NCBI GenBank assembly: GCA_910578865.1
Contig: CAJTRM010000007.1
Coordinates: 47,749-103,140, forward strand
Reading direction: 5' to 3'
DNA: 55,392 nucleotides
Origin: an uncultured Dorea sp.
GTDB taxonomy: Bacteria; Bacillota_A; Clostridia; Lachnospirales; Lachnospiraceae
Both the position numbers and the translations under genes were made by a program. The notes under the pieces are model-generated. The model was not told the DNA's origin, did no database searches, and was given only the letters and a program-made list of their open reading frames with translations. Positions 8,421 through 16,492 of the stretch are shown piece by piece (the first letter of the stretch is position 1; the number at the start of each line of letters is the position of its first letter).

Positions 8421-9896
8421 CTATTTTACATCAAGTGTAAACCAGAATTCAACACCATTGTCATAATTATTTACCCCGTACTTCTGATGAAGAGACTCCA
8501 GAATTGCTTTTACGATGGAAAGACCGATCCCGTTTCCGCCGTATTCTCTGGTGTGTGCCTTGTCCACTTTATAAAATTTGTCCCAGATTCTGGGAACATC
8601 CTCCTGAGGGATGGGCGTGCCCGTGTTAAATACTGTTGTCTTAGCCTTATCGTCCCTTACCTCTATCTTGACCTCGACGACCTTTTGCCCGTCCAGATGA
8701 TGAAACGCGTTGCTCACATAATTGCGTACCACCTGTTCCACCTTATACTCATCTGCCCATACATACACCGGCTCTGTCTGACGGAAGATTACCCGGGCCC
8801 CGCTCTGCTTCGCAAGGATCTCCATGCTCTGAAGCACGGCATGAATGACCGCGGCAAGGTCAAACCGTTCAAACTCTATCTCCTCATCCCCGAACTCCAG
8901 CTGATTCAAAGCAAGAAGATTTTTCACCATCCGATTCATTTTATCCGCTTCATCTGCAATTACATCACAGTAAAACTCCATACTTTCCCTGTCTGCTGCA
9001 ACCCCCTCCTTCAGACCTTCGGCGTATCCCTGGATCAACGCGATCGGCGTCTTTAATTCATGGGAAACATTTCCCAGAAATTCACTCCTCATGCGCTCAG
9101 ACTTTTCCTTACGTTCAATATCCTTCTGCAGACTGTTGTTCGCGCTCTTCAGTTCAGAAATCGTATGCTCAAGCTTTTCTGACATCCGGTTAAAGTTCGC
9201 CCCGAGTTCCCCGAGTTCATTGGTTCCTCCACTGGTATAATGAGCCTCAAAATCAAGATCCGCCATCCGGTTCGACAATACCGCAAGCTCACGGATCGGA
9301 TCCGTCAGCCTTTTGGAAAAGTACCACACTAAGATCATACAGATAATGATAGCAGCACATCCGATATAAAGCAGAAAACGATTGGAAAGCCAAACACTTT
9401 CCTGAATACTTTCAAGAGGACTTCTAATCAGAAAATAGCTCCCGTTGCCAAGCGTTCCCCACATCTCAATATAGTCTGCCTGCGTCCACGGATCTCTGGA
9501 CTGGCTGATCTGATAATTTCCGGTGCTCTCCAAAATCTGGCTGTCTTTCTGCGCCTGATTCAAAAGATAGCCAATCAGCTGCTTCCTCAAAAGTCCTGTA
9601 TCATGCACATTTGTAATCCCGCTCACCCCGTCTACACTGGCGTCATCAATAACAAGAAACAAAATATTATTCCTCTCTGCATGGATCCTGAGCGCACCCG
9701 ACACCTCCGGGTCATCAATGGTATCTTCTACAATTGCCGCATTCAGCTGTTCATACATCTTGATAAATTTAGCCTCTTTATTACTGATATAATATGGCTC
9801 CAGATAGTTTGCATTAATGATGAAGAGAATGAAAAATACAACGATGATCATTCCCAGAAACAGCACGATCATCTGCCGTTTGATTGAATGCTTCAT
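8421..9896 (-). CDS. Sensor histidine kinase with HAMP domain
   Basis: A 491-residue membrane kinase. TM1 spans about 8-30, an extracellular sensing region about 31-170, TM2 about 174-193, HAMP about 194-246, then a dimerisation/phosphoacceptor helix with H279 (GNVSHELKTP) and an ATPase domain with an N-box (NYVSNAFHH), IWDKFYK and a G-box (GGNGIGLSIVK). Its ATG overlaps the stop of the response-regulator gene by 4 bases (ATGA), so the two are translationally coupled. The sensor region has no recognisable fold by eye; the signal is unknown. Confidence 0.92.
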   Translation of the reverse strand: MKHSIKRQMIVLFLGMIIVVFFILFIINANYLEPYYISNKEAKFIKMYEQLNAAIVEDTIDDPEVSGALRIHAERNNILFLVIDDASVDGVSGITNVHDTGLLRKQLIGYLLNQAQKDSQILESTGNYQISQSRDPWTQADYIEMWGTLGNGSYFLIRSPLESIQESVWLSNRFLLYIGCAAIIICMILVWYFSKRLTDPIRELAVLSNRMADLDFEAHYTSGGTNELGELGANFNRMSEKLEHTISELKSANNSLQKDIERKEKSERMRSEFLGNVSHELKTPIALIQGYAEGLKEGVAADRESMEFYCDVIADEADKMNRMVKNLLALNQLEFGDEEIEFERFDLAAVIHAVLQSMEILAKQSGARVIFRQTEPVYVWADEYKVEQVVRNYVSNAFHHLDGQKVVEVKIEVRDDKAKTTVFNTGTPIPQEDVPRIWDKFYKVDKAHTREYGGNGIGLSIVKAILESLHQKYGVNNYDNGVEFWFTLDVK

Positions 9897-10576
9897 TGCT
9901 TATCCACCTCGAATTTGTAGCCCATGCCCCAGATTGTCTTAATATAATGCCCCTTACTTTCAAGCTTACTTCTTAATTTTTTTACATGGGTATCTATCGT
10001 TCTGGCATCCCCAAAATAATCATAATTCCATACGTTATTTAATATTTTCTCTCTGGACAGGGCAATCCCCTGATTCTCCACAAAATAGGTTAAAAGCTCA
10101 AACTCTTTAAAACTCAGGTCGATGTCCGCCCCGTCAATCTGTACTCTGTGGGCCGCCTTGTCAATCACGATCCCGCCTGCGTCTATCGCTTCATCTCCGT
10201 CAAATGCACGGCTCCTTCTTAATATAGCCTCTACTCTCGCCACCAGGATCTTGGGACTGAACGGTTTGGAAATATATTCATCCACCCCCAGCTCAAACCC
10301 CTGCAGCTCATCTCTTTCTTCCGACCGTGCCGTCAGCATGATAATAGGAATCTGCGAGGACTGGCGCACCTCCCTGCAGACCTGCCAGCCATCCATCTTT
10401 GGCATCATAACATCCAGAACCAACAGACTGATATCTTTATTTTCATAAAAAATCTCCATTGCCTCCAACCCGTTTTCTGCCTCTACGACCCTGTAGCCCG
10501 CGCGTTCCAGGAAATCCCGAACCAGCTTACGCATTCTGCTCTCGTCATCTACTATCAGTATTTTTACTTTATCCAT
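9893..10576 (-). CDS. OmpR/PhoB-family response regulator
   Basis: A 227-residue protein with an N-terminal receiver domain (acidic pair D10/D11, phosphoacceptor D55 in LLVLDVMMP, then MLTARS and the conserved lysine in SKPF) and a C-terminal winged helix (about 130-225, with DARTIDTHVKKLRSKL and GMGYKF). It is partner to the overlapping sensor kinase. CGGAGGG precedes the ATG. The gene begins only about 55 bases after the terminator of the next gene upstream, so its promoter must lie in that short interval. Confidence 0.93.
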   Translation of the reverse strand: MDKVKILIVDDESRMRKLVRDFLERAGYRVVEAENGLEAMEIFYENKDISLLVLDVMMPKMDGWQVCREVRQSSQIPIIMLTARSEERDELQGFELGVDEYISKPFSPKILVARVEAILRRSRAFDGDEAIDAGGIVIDKAAHRVQIDGADIDLSFKEFELLTYFVENQGIALSREKILNNVWNYDYFGDARTIDTHVKKLRSKLESKGHYIKTIWGMGYKFEVDKQ

Positions 10577-10630
10577 AACATCCCTCCGAAAAATGTGTAT
10601 TTCATCTGCACTGCTTTCTTAAAATGTATT

Positions 10631-10688
10631 AAAAAGCCTTTGGTCTCATAATAACAGACAAATATGTCCGTTCTGTGAAATCAAAGGC
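10631..10688 (-). terminator. Terminator of the XRE-DUF3169 operon
   Basis: Outer stem GCCTTTG (10682-10688 on minus) with CAAAGGC (10636-10642), and an inner stem around ACAGA/TCTGT, followed on the minus strand by TTTTT (10635-10631). Confidence 0.75.
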
Positions 10689-10710
10689 AGCGTCTCTGTT
10701 TTCTTTCAGG

Positions 10711-11490
10711 CTACACCGTTCTTTTTTTTATCCCCACCGAATGAATGGTATATAAAATGGCTGTCATCATATTGCAAAGGATAAGGAGCACGGCTGCCAT
10801 AAGTCCTCTGCCGAGAAACAACTCGCCCATCATGGCAGCGACCGCTGCTACCATAAGAATAATCTTCATTTCTGAAAATGTTTTAAATCCGGCCTCATAA
10901 GTCATATAGCGCTCTGCTTCGTCACAGCTTTCCAGCCAGTCCCTGCAAAAGGAAAGATCTGCAATATCCCCTCGTTTCATGGGATCCTTTTTCCGCATCT
11001 GCTTTATGACGGCAATCTGATAAAATGAACAGATTACCGTGATTCCAATCAATAATACCGCAGAAACCAGCAGATGCACTGCATCTTCGTCATTCTCCAT
11101 CCGGAAACCAAATGCAAAGGTTCCAAGTGCAAGATGGATCACTACCGTGGACGCTACGGTTCCGGATGTACTCCAGAAATTGTAATTTCCGTCCAACTGT
11201 TCCTGCCTCTCATCATCTGCACAGTTTCCGAGGCATTTTCTTATAGTCTCGCCTTTTTTATAACAGATGATACACATTATAAGTCCTACTGCTGCCAGCA
11301 CAGCCAGCAAAACAATTGTATGAGCATGGATCCATTCTGCAGTACGATCCAGTAAACTTCCCAATCCATCATCCACTGTAAGCATACCTACTGCCAGAAT
11401 ACCGCCGATCGCACCGCCCAGGGCCATCCATAATAAAAACTTAATATATGAATTCATCTTTTTCTTGTTATCCGTATTTTTCTTACTCAT
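10711..11490 (-). CDS. DUF3169-family membrane protein
   Basis: A 259-residue integral membrane protein with about six hydrophobic segments: two near the N-terminus (LWMALGGAIGGILAVGML; VLLAVLAAVGLIMCIICY), two in the middle and two at the end. I recognise it as DUF3169, a family of unknown function usually encoded with a small XRE repressor, as here. The start is chosen as ATG 11490 because AAGGAGG lies 9 bases upstream; the longer reading has no binding site. Start and preceding stop overlap by 8 bases, so it is translationally coupled to the repressor. Confidence 0.75.
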   Translation of the reverse strand: MSKKNTDNKKKMNSYIKFLLWMALGGAIGGILAVGMLTVDDGLGSLLDRTAEWIHAHTIVLLAVLAAVGLIMCIICYKKGETIRKCLGNCADDERQEQLDGNYNFWSTSGTVASTVVIHLALGTFAFGFRMENDEDAVHLLVSAVLLIGITVICSFYQIAVIKQMRKKDPMKRGDIADLSFCRDWLESCDEAERYMTYEAGFKTFSEMKIILMVAAVAAMMGELFLGRGLMAAVLLILCNMMTAILYTIHSVGIKKRTV

Positions 11491-11698
11491 GCTCTTCATC
11501 CTCCTTATAGACAAATATTCCTTCTACCGGCACATCAAATATTTTTGCAAGTTTCAACGCCAGCGTTACTGACGGAGAATAATCTCCCCGCTCGATCAGA
11601 CTGATCGTCTGCCTGGACACGCCTGCAAGCCTTCCAAGCTCCGACTGGTTAACCCCGATCCTCGCTCTGTGCTCTTTTACCCTGTTTTCCAGACCCAT
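11483..11698 (-). CDS. Small XRE-family repressor
   Basis: A 71-residue helix-turn-helix protein consisting almost only of the XRE domain (GVNQSELGRLAGVSRQTISLIERGDYSPS) plus a short acidic tail. Its size and sequence resemble the YgzD/PBSX-like repressors that pair with membrane proteins. The start is ATG 11698, supported by AAAGGAG about 9 bases upstream; the longer in-frame reading lacks a site. It is first in an operon with the DUF3169 gene. Two palindromes around its promoter suggest autoregulation. Confidence 0.85.
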   Translation of the reverse strand: MGLENRVKEHRARIGVNQSELGRLAGVSRQTISLIERGDYSPSVTLALKLAKIFDVPVEGIFVYKEDEEHE

Positions 11699-11759
11699 AA
11701 GTTCCTCTCCTTTCAGGTCATTAACACATTTTGTCCGCGACAATTTTCCTTTACATTTT

Positions 11760-11775
11760 GACAAATATATTTGTC
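11760..11775. promoter_or_regulatory. Palindromic operator O1 at the XRE transcript start
   Basis: GACAAATATATTTGTC is a perfect 16-base palindrome covering the predicted transcript start of the XRE-DUF3169 operon. It shares the GACAA/TTGTC half sites with the second palindrome upstream. Confidence 0.6.
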
Positions 11776-11781
11776 ATACTA

Positions 11782-11811
11782 AATATAACACTTGACAACT
11801 TTACTTGTCAA
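11782..11811 (-). promoter_or_regulatory. XRE operon promoter overlapping operator O2
   Basis: Leftward TTGACA (11811-11806), 18-base spacer, TATATT (11787-11782). The inverted repeat TTGACAA-N6-TTGTCAA (11792-11811) covers the -35 box and part of the spacer, a standard repression site. Confidence 0.65.
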
Positions 11812-11865
11812 CACTTTTTAACAACTAATATTTATGCCTCTTTAGACGACCCGTCTGCAATGCAT

Positions 11866-11906
11866 AAAAAAACGGATGATCTGTCCGCTCAGACCATCCG
11901 CTTTTT
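11866..11906. terminator. Bidirectional terminator after the 78-residue protein gene
   Basis: Arms CGGATGATCTG (11873-11883) and CAGACCATCCG (11890-11900) pair with one mismatch, flanked by an A-run on the left and CTTTTTT on the right. It ends the leftward secG-rnr-smpB group. Confidence 0.85.
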
Positions 11907-11944
11907 TCGTTCAAACATTTTCAGTTCGGAACCCCAAAGACAAG

Positions 11945-12181
11945 TCACTCTTCCAATCCCAGGATCTCCGCCAGCACCTCAATCATAATCTCATTGGTGC
12001 AGGATTTTACATACCCCATCATATGTAGTGCAATCTCGTCCTGCTTCTGTGCCTCTGAAAGAGAGGCATCCTGCTTCGTATCATTGATCAGCCGGACAAG
12101 TTGAGGAGTCAGCTCCTCGTAGATCTCTACGGTCGTGTCCGACACCAGTTTTCTAAGTTCATTCTTTCTTACAGGTACCAT
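11945..12181 (-). CDS. Small protein of unknown function
   Basis: A 78-residue, mostly helical and soluble-looking protein (MVPVRKNELRKLVSDTT at the start, acidic end ILGLEE). I do not recognise a family. AGGAGGAG lies about 4 bases before the ATG and the gene begins 9 bases after smpB, so it is very probably translated with smpB as the last gene of that operon, before a strong terminator. There is no cysteine cluster, signal peptide or membrane segment. Confidence 0.7.
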   Translation of the reverse strand: MVPVRKNELRKLVSDTTVEIYEELTPQLVRLINDTKQDASLSEAQKQDEIALHMMGYVKSCTNEIMIEVLAEILGLEE

Positions 12182-12190
12182 CTTCTCCTC

Positions 12191-12658
12191 CTAACCGAAA
12201 TTACGCACCTTAAAATCACGCTGCGCTTCTCTCTGCTGATCCTTCTTCGCAATATCCTGTCGCTTATCATACAGCTTCTTACCTTTGGCAAGACCGACCT
12301 CCACTTTCACAAGACTCCCTTTAAAGTATACCTTCAGCGGCACAATTGCCACTCCTTTTTCCTTCGTCTTGCCAAGCAGCTTGTGAATCTCCCCCTTATG
12401 GAGGAGAAGCTTCCGGACCCGAAGCGGATCCTTGTTGAAGATATTCCCCTTCTCATAAGGACTGATGTGCATCCCATAGATAAACACCTCTCCGTTTTCT
12501 ACGCGGATAAATGATTCCTTGATGCTGCATTTCCCCATCCTCAGCGACTTTACCTCTGTGCCGTGGAGTGCAATGCCTGCCTCATAATTTTCCAGTATGA
12601 AAAAATCATGGTATGCTTTTTTATTATTGGCAATCAATTTCCCGTTCGTCTTTGCCAT
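12191..12658 (-). CDS. smpB: SsrA-binding protein SmpB
   Basis: Partner of tmRNA in rescue of stalled ribosomes. The 155-residue protein shows the family core (LIANNKKAYHDFFILENYEAG, GTEVKSLR) and the basic C-terminal tail (YDKRQDIAKKDQQREAQRDFK) that enters the mRNA channel. The start is ATG 12658, with AAAGGAG 9 bases upstream; it overlaps the end of rnr by 35 bases. No tmRNA gene is seen next to it in this window. Confidence 0.95.
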   Translation of the reverse strand: MAKTNGKLIANNKKAYHDFFILENYEAGIALHGTEVKSLRMGKCSIKESFIRVENGEVFIYGMHISPYEKGNIFNKDPLRVRKLLLHKGEIHKLLGKTKEKGVAIVPLKVYFKGSLVKVEVGLAKGKKLYDKRQDIAKKDQQREAQRDFKVRNFG

Positions 12659-14798
12659 CCCTCTCGTCTCCTTTATCTGCAATCTCAAAATCAATAGTGC
12701 GAAGCAGCCTGTCCGTGCCGATAACACGCACCCGTATTCTCTGTCCCAGCTTATATGTTTTCCCGGTGTGCGCTCCTGTCATCTCATGCCGCTCTTCCAG
12801 ATAATCATAATGGTCATCTGTCATATTTACAACATGGACCAGTCCTTCCACTGTATTTTCAAGTTCCACATACATTCCCCACTTTGTGATACTGGAAATC
12901 ACACCTTCAAATACTTCACCCATATGCTCCTGCATATACTCTACTTTCTTTAGCTTGACAGTCTCCCGCTCCGCTTCGTCAGCTCTGCGCTCCATCTCGC
13001 TGGCATGCTTGGTCACATCTGCCAATATGGCATGATAATGTTCCCGCTTCGCCTCATTCATCCTTCCCCTCAGATTATCTTTAATGATTCTGTGGATCTG
13101 AAGATCCGGATACCGGCGGATGGGTGAGGTAAAATGTGTATAATAATTGGCCGCAAGCCCGAAATGTCCTGTATTTTCCGGCGTATACCTTGCCTGCTTC
13201 ATAGACCTTAAGGCCAGCCTGCTGATCAACGCCTCCTCCGGCGTCCCTTCCACCTTCCCAAGCAGTTTCTGTACCTCTTTCGGGCGGATCTCGTTGACAC
13301 CGATATGCATGGAATAGCCAAAATTATTGATAAACGTAGCAAGGGCATGAATCTTTTCATCATCCGGCGCTTCGTGGGTACGGTACACAAACGGAAGCTC
13401 CTGCCAGTAATAGTCTTCTGCCACCGTCTCGTTGGCAAGGAGCATAAAGTCCTCTATAATCCTGGTAGCTGCATTGCGCTCATACGGCTGAATATCTACA
13501 GGCTTTCCCTGACCGTCCAGCAAAAGCTTCGTCTCCGGAAAATCAAAATCAATGGAGCCCCGCTGCCTTCTTCTTCCTCTCAGTATACCAGATAATTCCT
13601 GCATAAGTTCAAACATCGGCACAAAATCTTTATATCTTTTCATTTCCGTCTCGTCATGGTCCGACAATATTTTCTTTACACTGGTATAACTCATTCTTTG
13701 ATCCACATGAATCACAGTTTCTGCAATCTCATGGTCGATCACATGGCCTTTGTCATTCACGGTCATAATGCAGCTCAGTGCCAGACGATCCTCCCCTGCA
13801 TTCAGGGAACAGATTCCATTAGACAACGCATGCGGAAGCATAGGAATCACACGATCCGCCAGATATACGCTGGTCCCGCGTTCCAGCGCCTCCCGGTCAA
13901 GGGCACTGTTCTCCTGCACATAATTTGTCACGTCAGCAATATGCACCCCCAAAATATAATTCCCGCCGTCCCTGGTAATCGACACTGCGTCATCAAGATC
14001 TTTCGCCTCCTCGCCGTCGATGGTCACCATCTGCCAGCTGCGGATATCCTTCCGCCCGGCCATATCGGCCACGCTCACATCTTTTGCCACACGCTGTGCC
14101 TGGTTCAGTACCTTTTCCGGAAATTCCACCGGAAGGTCATATCCTTTTACGATAGACATAATATCTGTTCCCGGGTCATTGATATGTCCGATGATCTCAA
14201 CGATCTCTCCCTCCGGCTTATGGCTGTCGTCACCATAAGATGTAAGCTTTACCACCACCTTATGCCCGTTTACCGCTCCATTTGACTTTCCTGACGGAAT
14301 AAAAATATCTTTCTGTATCTTCTGATTGTCCGGGCGTACAAACCCATAGCCCTTTCCGGGCTTCACCTCGTAAAGCCCCACGATCTTTGTAAGGGCCCGG
14401 GATATAATGCGGGTAATCTTTCCTTCCCGGCTTTTTTCCTTCGGTGCTCCCGTGATCACATATTCGACTGCATCACCGTCAAGGGCTCCGTTCGTATTAT
14501 CCTCACCGATAAATACATCACTATCCTCATCCTCTGATACTACAAATCCAAAGCCTCTGGCATTTGCACGGTAGGTTCCTGCCAGCCTCCTGGCCTCGCC
14601 CTTGCAGTATTTCCCCCGTTTCGTAAGATAGATCTTCCCCTCTTCCTCAAGTTCATCCAGAATCCGGCGAAGCTCATCCCGCTCTTCCTTCGGAGCCTGC
14701 AAAAGCACGGCAATCTCTTTAAACTTCATAGGTACATATAAATCGTCGCAAATTAGATCATAGACGACTTTTTTTCTTTTTTCAAACGCTTTATCCAC
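12624..14798 (-). CDS. rnr: Ribonuclease R
   Basis: A 724-residue processive 3'-to-5' exoribonuclease of the RNB family. Domains in order: winged-helix N-terminus (about 1-65), two cold-shock domains (about 70-220), the RNB catalytic domain with the metal-binding aspartate cluster (DGEEAKDLDDAV, about 260-275), and a C-terminal S1 domain (about 620-705, GEVFEGVISSITKWGMYVEL). The C-terminal basic tail is short. Start is GTG 14798 with GGAAGGA upstream. It sits in the widespread order secG-rnr-smpB, linking RNA decay and ribosome rescue. Confidence 0.95.
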   Translation of the reverse strand: MDKAFEKRKKVVYDLICDDLYVPMKFKEIAVLLQAPKEERDELRRILDELEEEGKIYLTKRGKYCKGEARRLAGTYRANARGFGFVVSEDEDSDVFIGEDNTNGALDGDAVEYVITGAPKEKSREGKITRIISRALTKIVGLYEVKPGKGYGFVRPDNQKIQKDIFIPSGKSNGAVNGHKVVVKLTSYGDDSHKPEGEIVEIIGHINDPGTDIMSIVKGYDLPVEFPEKVLNQAQRVAKDVSVADMAGRKDIRSWQMVTIDGEEAKDLDDAVSITRDGGNYILGVHIADVTNYVQENSALDREALERGTSVYLADRVIPMLPHALSNGICSLNAGEDRLALSCIMTVNDKGHVIDHEIAETVIHVDQRMSYTSVKKILSDHDETEMKRYKDFVPMFELMQELSGILRGRRRQRGSIDFDFPETKLLLDGQGKPVDIQPYERNAATRIIEDFMLLANETVAEDYYWQELPFVYRTHEAPDDEKIHALATFINNFGYSMHIGVNEIRPKEVQKLLGKVEGTPEEALISRLALRSMKQARYTPENTGHFGLAANYYTHFTSPIRRYPDLQIHRIIKDNLRGRMNEAKREHYHAILADVTKHASEMERRADEAERETVKLKKVEYMQEHMGEVFEGVISSITKWGMYVELENTVEGLVHVVNMTDDHYDYLEERHEMTGAHTGKTYKLGQRIRVRVIGTDRLLRTIDFEIADKGDERDGKDEREIDCQ

Positions 14799-14884
14799 TT
14801 TCTTTCAATCCTTCCCGAGAGCTTTTCACCGTACGACGGCCTGGGAGCTATCCACCCTTGAACACGGCATATCTGCCGATACAG

Positions 14885-14911
14885 AAAAGACACCCCTATT
14901 ACAGGAGTGTC
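14885..14911 (-). terminator. Weak hairpin between secG and rnr
   Basis: Arms GACACTCC and GGGGTGTC (minus strand, one mismatch) are followed by TTTT. It may cause partial termination after secG, with read-through into rnr. Confidence 0.4.
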
Positions 14912-14937
14912 CCACAGTTCTTTCAAAATATGCCTTC

Positions 14938-15180
14938 TTACGCAAATACTTTTAAATTCAACACTGCTGCCAGTACAATAAACAGAACCGCCAGAAACTT
15001 TGTGGATTTCACAAGCGCGCCTTCCATAGAACGTCCTTTATTCTGCCCCCAGTAAGTGTCTGCCATACCGCCGATCGTTCCGAGTCCGGCGGACTTCCCT
15101 TCCTGTAATAATACGATAGCAGATAATGCGATACAATCTATTGCAAATATAATCATTAATATTGTCTTTAAAATCTCCAT
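14938..15180 (-). CDS. secG: Protein translocase subunit SecG
   Basis: An 80-residue membrane protein with two hydrophobic helices (about 5-25 and 60-78) and the family loop LLQEGKSAGLGTIGG between them. It is the non-essential partner of SecYE in protein export. CAGGAGGTG lies about 7 bases before the ATG. Its position before rnr and smpB is the usual one in Firmicutes. Confidence 0.93.
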   Translation of the reverse strand: MEILKTILMIIFAIDCIALSAIVLLQEGKSAGLGTIGGMADTYWGQNKGRSMEGALVKSTKFLAVLFIVLAAVLNLKVFA

Positions 15181-15211
15181 CTTTTACACCTCCTGCCGAT
15201 AAACCATATTC

Positions 15212-15240
15212 ATTTTAACACAGGAGGACGAAGAAGGCAA
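15212..15240 (-). promoter_or_regulatory. secG promoter
   Basis: Leftward TTGCCT (15240-15235), 17-base spacer, TAAAAT (15217-15212). The gap to the upstream dapL stop is only 97 bases and I see no convincing terminator in it, so read-through from the glutamine operon is possible. Confidence 0.5.
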
Positions 15241-15277
15241 GAAAATTTTTCCGGGGCGCATGCTCTGTCCTGCATTG

Positions 15278-16492
15278 TCAGTTGTCTTGTATTTGACCGG
15301 CTCTATGATTTGAAAGCAGCTTTATAAGCCTTTCTGCCGCTGCTTTTGTATCTTCCGGAGAACCAAAAGTTGAGAACCGGAAATAGCCTTCTCCACAGGC
15401 CCCAAATCCTTCTCCCGGTGTTCCCACAACCTGGATTTTATATAACAGATAGTCAAAAAACTCCCAACTTCCCATTCCCTTTGGACACTTCATCCAAATA
15501 TACGGAGCATTCTTCCCGCCGCAATACCAGATTCCAAGCTGATCAAGCGCTTCCATCAGTACCCTGGCATTTTTCTTATAAATCTGAATGTTTGCGTGAA
15601 TCTGTTTCTGTCCTTCTTTCGTGAAAACCGCTGCCCCACCCTTCTGAATAATATAAGACACACCATTCGTCTTTGTTGTACGATTGCGTACCCACATTTC
15701 ATTCAGATTCATTCCATTGCGTTTCAATGATTTTGGTACCACCGTATATCCAAGTCTCGTCCCGGTAAAACCAGCAGTCTTAGACAAAGAACAGATTTCA
15801 ATAGCACACGCTTTTGCTCCCTCCAGTTCAAAAATACTATGCGGAAGTGTCTCATCCTCAATAAACGCCTCATATGCTGCGTCAAAAAGAATCACAGAAC
15901 CGTTTTCATTTGCAAAATCCACCCATGCCTGAAGCTGACTGCGCGAAAAAACGGCGCCGGTAGGATTGTTTGGCGAGCATATGTAAAGTAAATCTGCGTT
16001 TATTTCTTCACTCGGTTCAGGCAGAAATCCATTTTCTTCTCCGGAATCCAAATGTACAATTTTTCTTCCTGCCATCACATTCGCATCTACATATGCCGGA
16101 TAGGCCGGTTCAATAACCAATGCAGAACTGGAACGGTCAAACAGGTCTAAAATATTTCCCAACTCGTCACTTGCTCCACTTGAAACAAACACCTCGTCTG
16201 AGGACAGATAAACACCTCTGTTCTCATAATATTTTGCAATCATTTCTCTTAAAAACGGGGCGCCGCACTCCGGCATATATCCAGAAAAACTTTTTTGGGC
16301 AGCCTGATCATCTACAGCCTCATGCAACGCCCTAATTACGGCATCGCATAATGGCAGAGAAACATCTCCAATCCCCATTCTTAAAAGCTCTGCTCCAGGA
16401 TGTTTCTCAATATAATCCTTTGTTTTCTGGGCAATATTATAAAAAAGATAGGAATCTTTCAATTCGCTATAGTACATATTCGGTCTGATCAT
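15278..16492 (-). CDS. dapL: LL-diaminopimelate aminotransferase (DapL-like)
   Basis: A 404-residue PLP-dependent class I aminotransferase. Schiff-base lysine K238 lies in SLSKTAGFTGTR, and the N-terminal pattern YSELKDSYLF...LRMGIGDVSLPL with SGYMPECGAPFLR and DANVMAGR matches DapL enzymes. These make LL-diaminopimelate from tetrahydrodipicolinate and glutamate in one step, for lysine and peptidoglycan. GAAGGAG lies 7 bases before the ATG, and the start overlaps carB by 26 bases, so it is the last gene of the glutamine operon. It is the only enzyme there that uses glutamate rather than glutamine as nitrogen donor. A broader aminotransferase role cannot be excluded. Confidence 0.85.
   Translation of the reverse strand: MIRPNMYYSELKDSYLFYNIAQKTKDYIEKHPGAELLRMGIGDVSLPLCDAVIRALHEAVDDQAAQKSFSGYMPECGAPFLREMIAKYYENRGVYLSSDEVFVSSGASDELGNILDLFDRSSSALVIEPAYPAYVDANVMAGRKIVHLDSGEENGFLPEPSEEINADLLYICSPNNPTGAVFSRSQLQAWVDFANENGSVILFDAAYEAFIEDETLPHSIFELEGAKACAIEICSLSKTAGFTGTRLGYTVVPKSLKRNGMNLNEMWVRNRTTKTNGVSYIIQKGGAAVFTKEGQKQIHANIQIYKKNARVLMEALDQLGIWYCGGKNAPYIWMKCPKGMGSWEFFDYLLYKIQVVGTPGEGFGACGEGYFRFSTFGSPEDTKAAAERLIKLLSNHRAGQIQDN

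Noticed and set aside
12191..15180. tmRNA gene next to smpB
   Set aside because: No alanine-acceptor-like ends or tag frame were seen in the gaps around secG-rnr-smpB.
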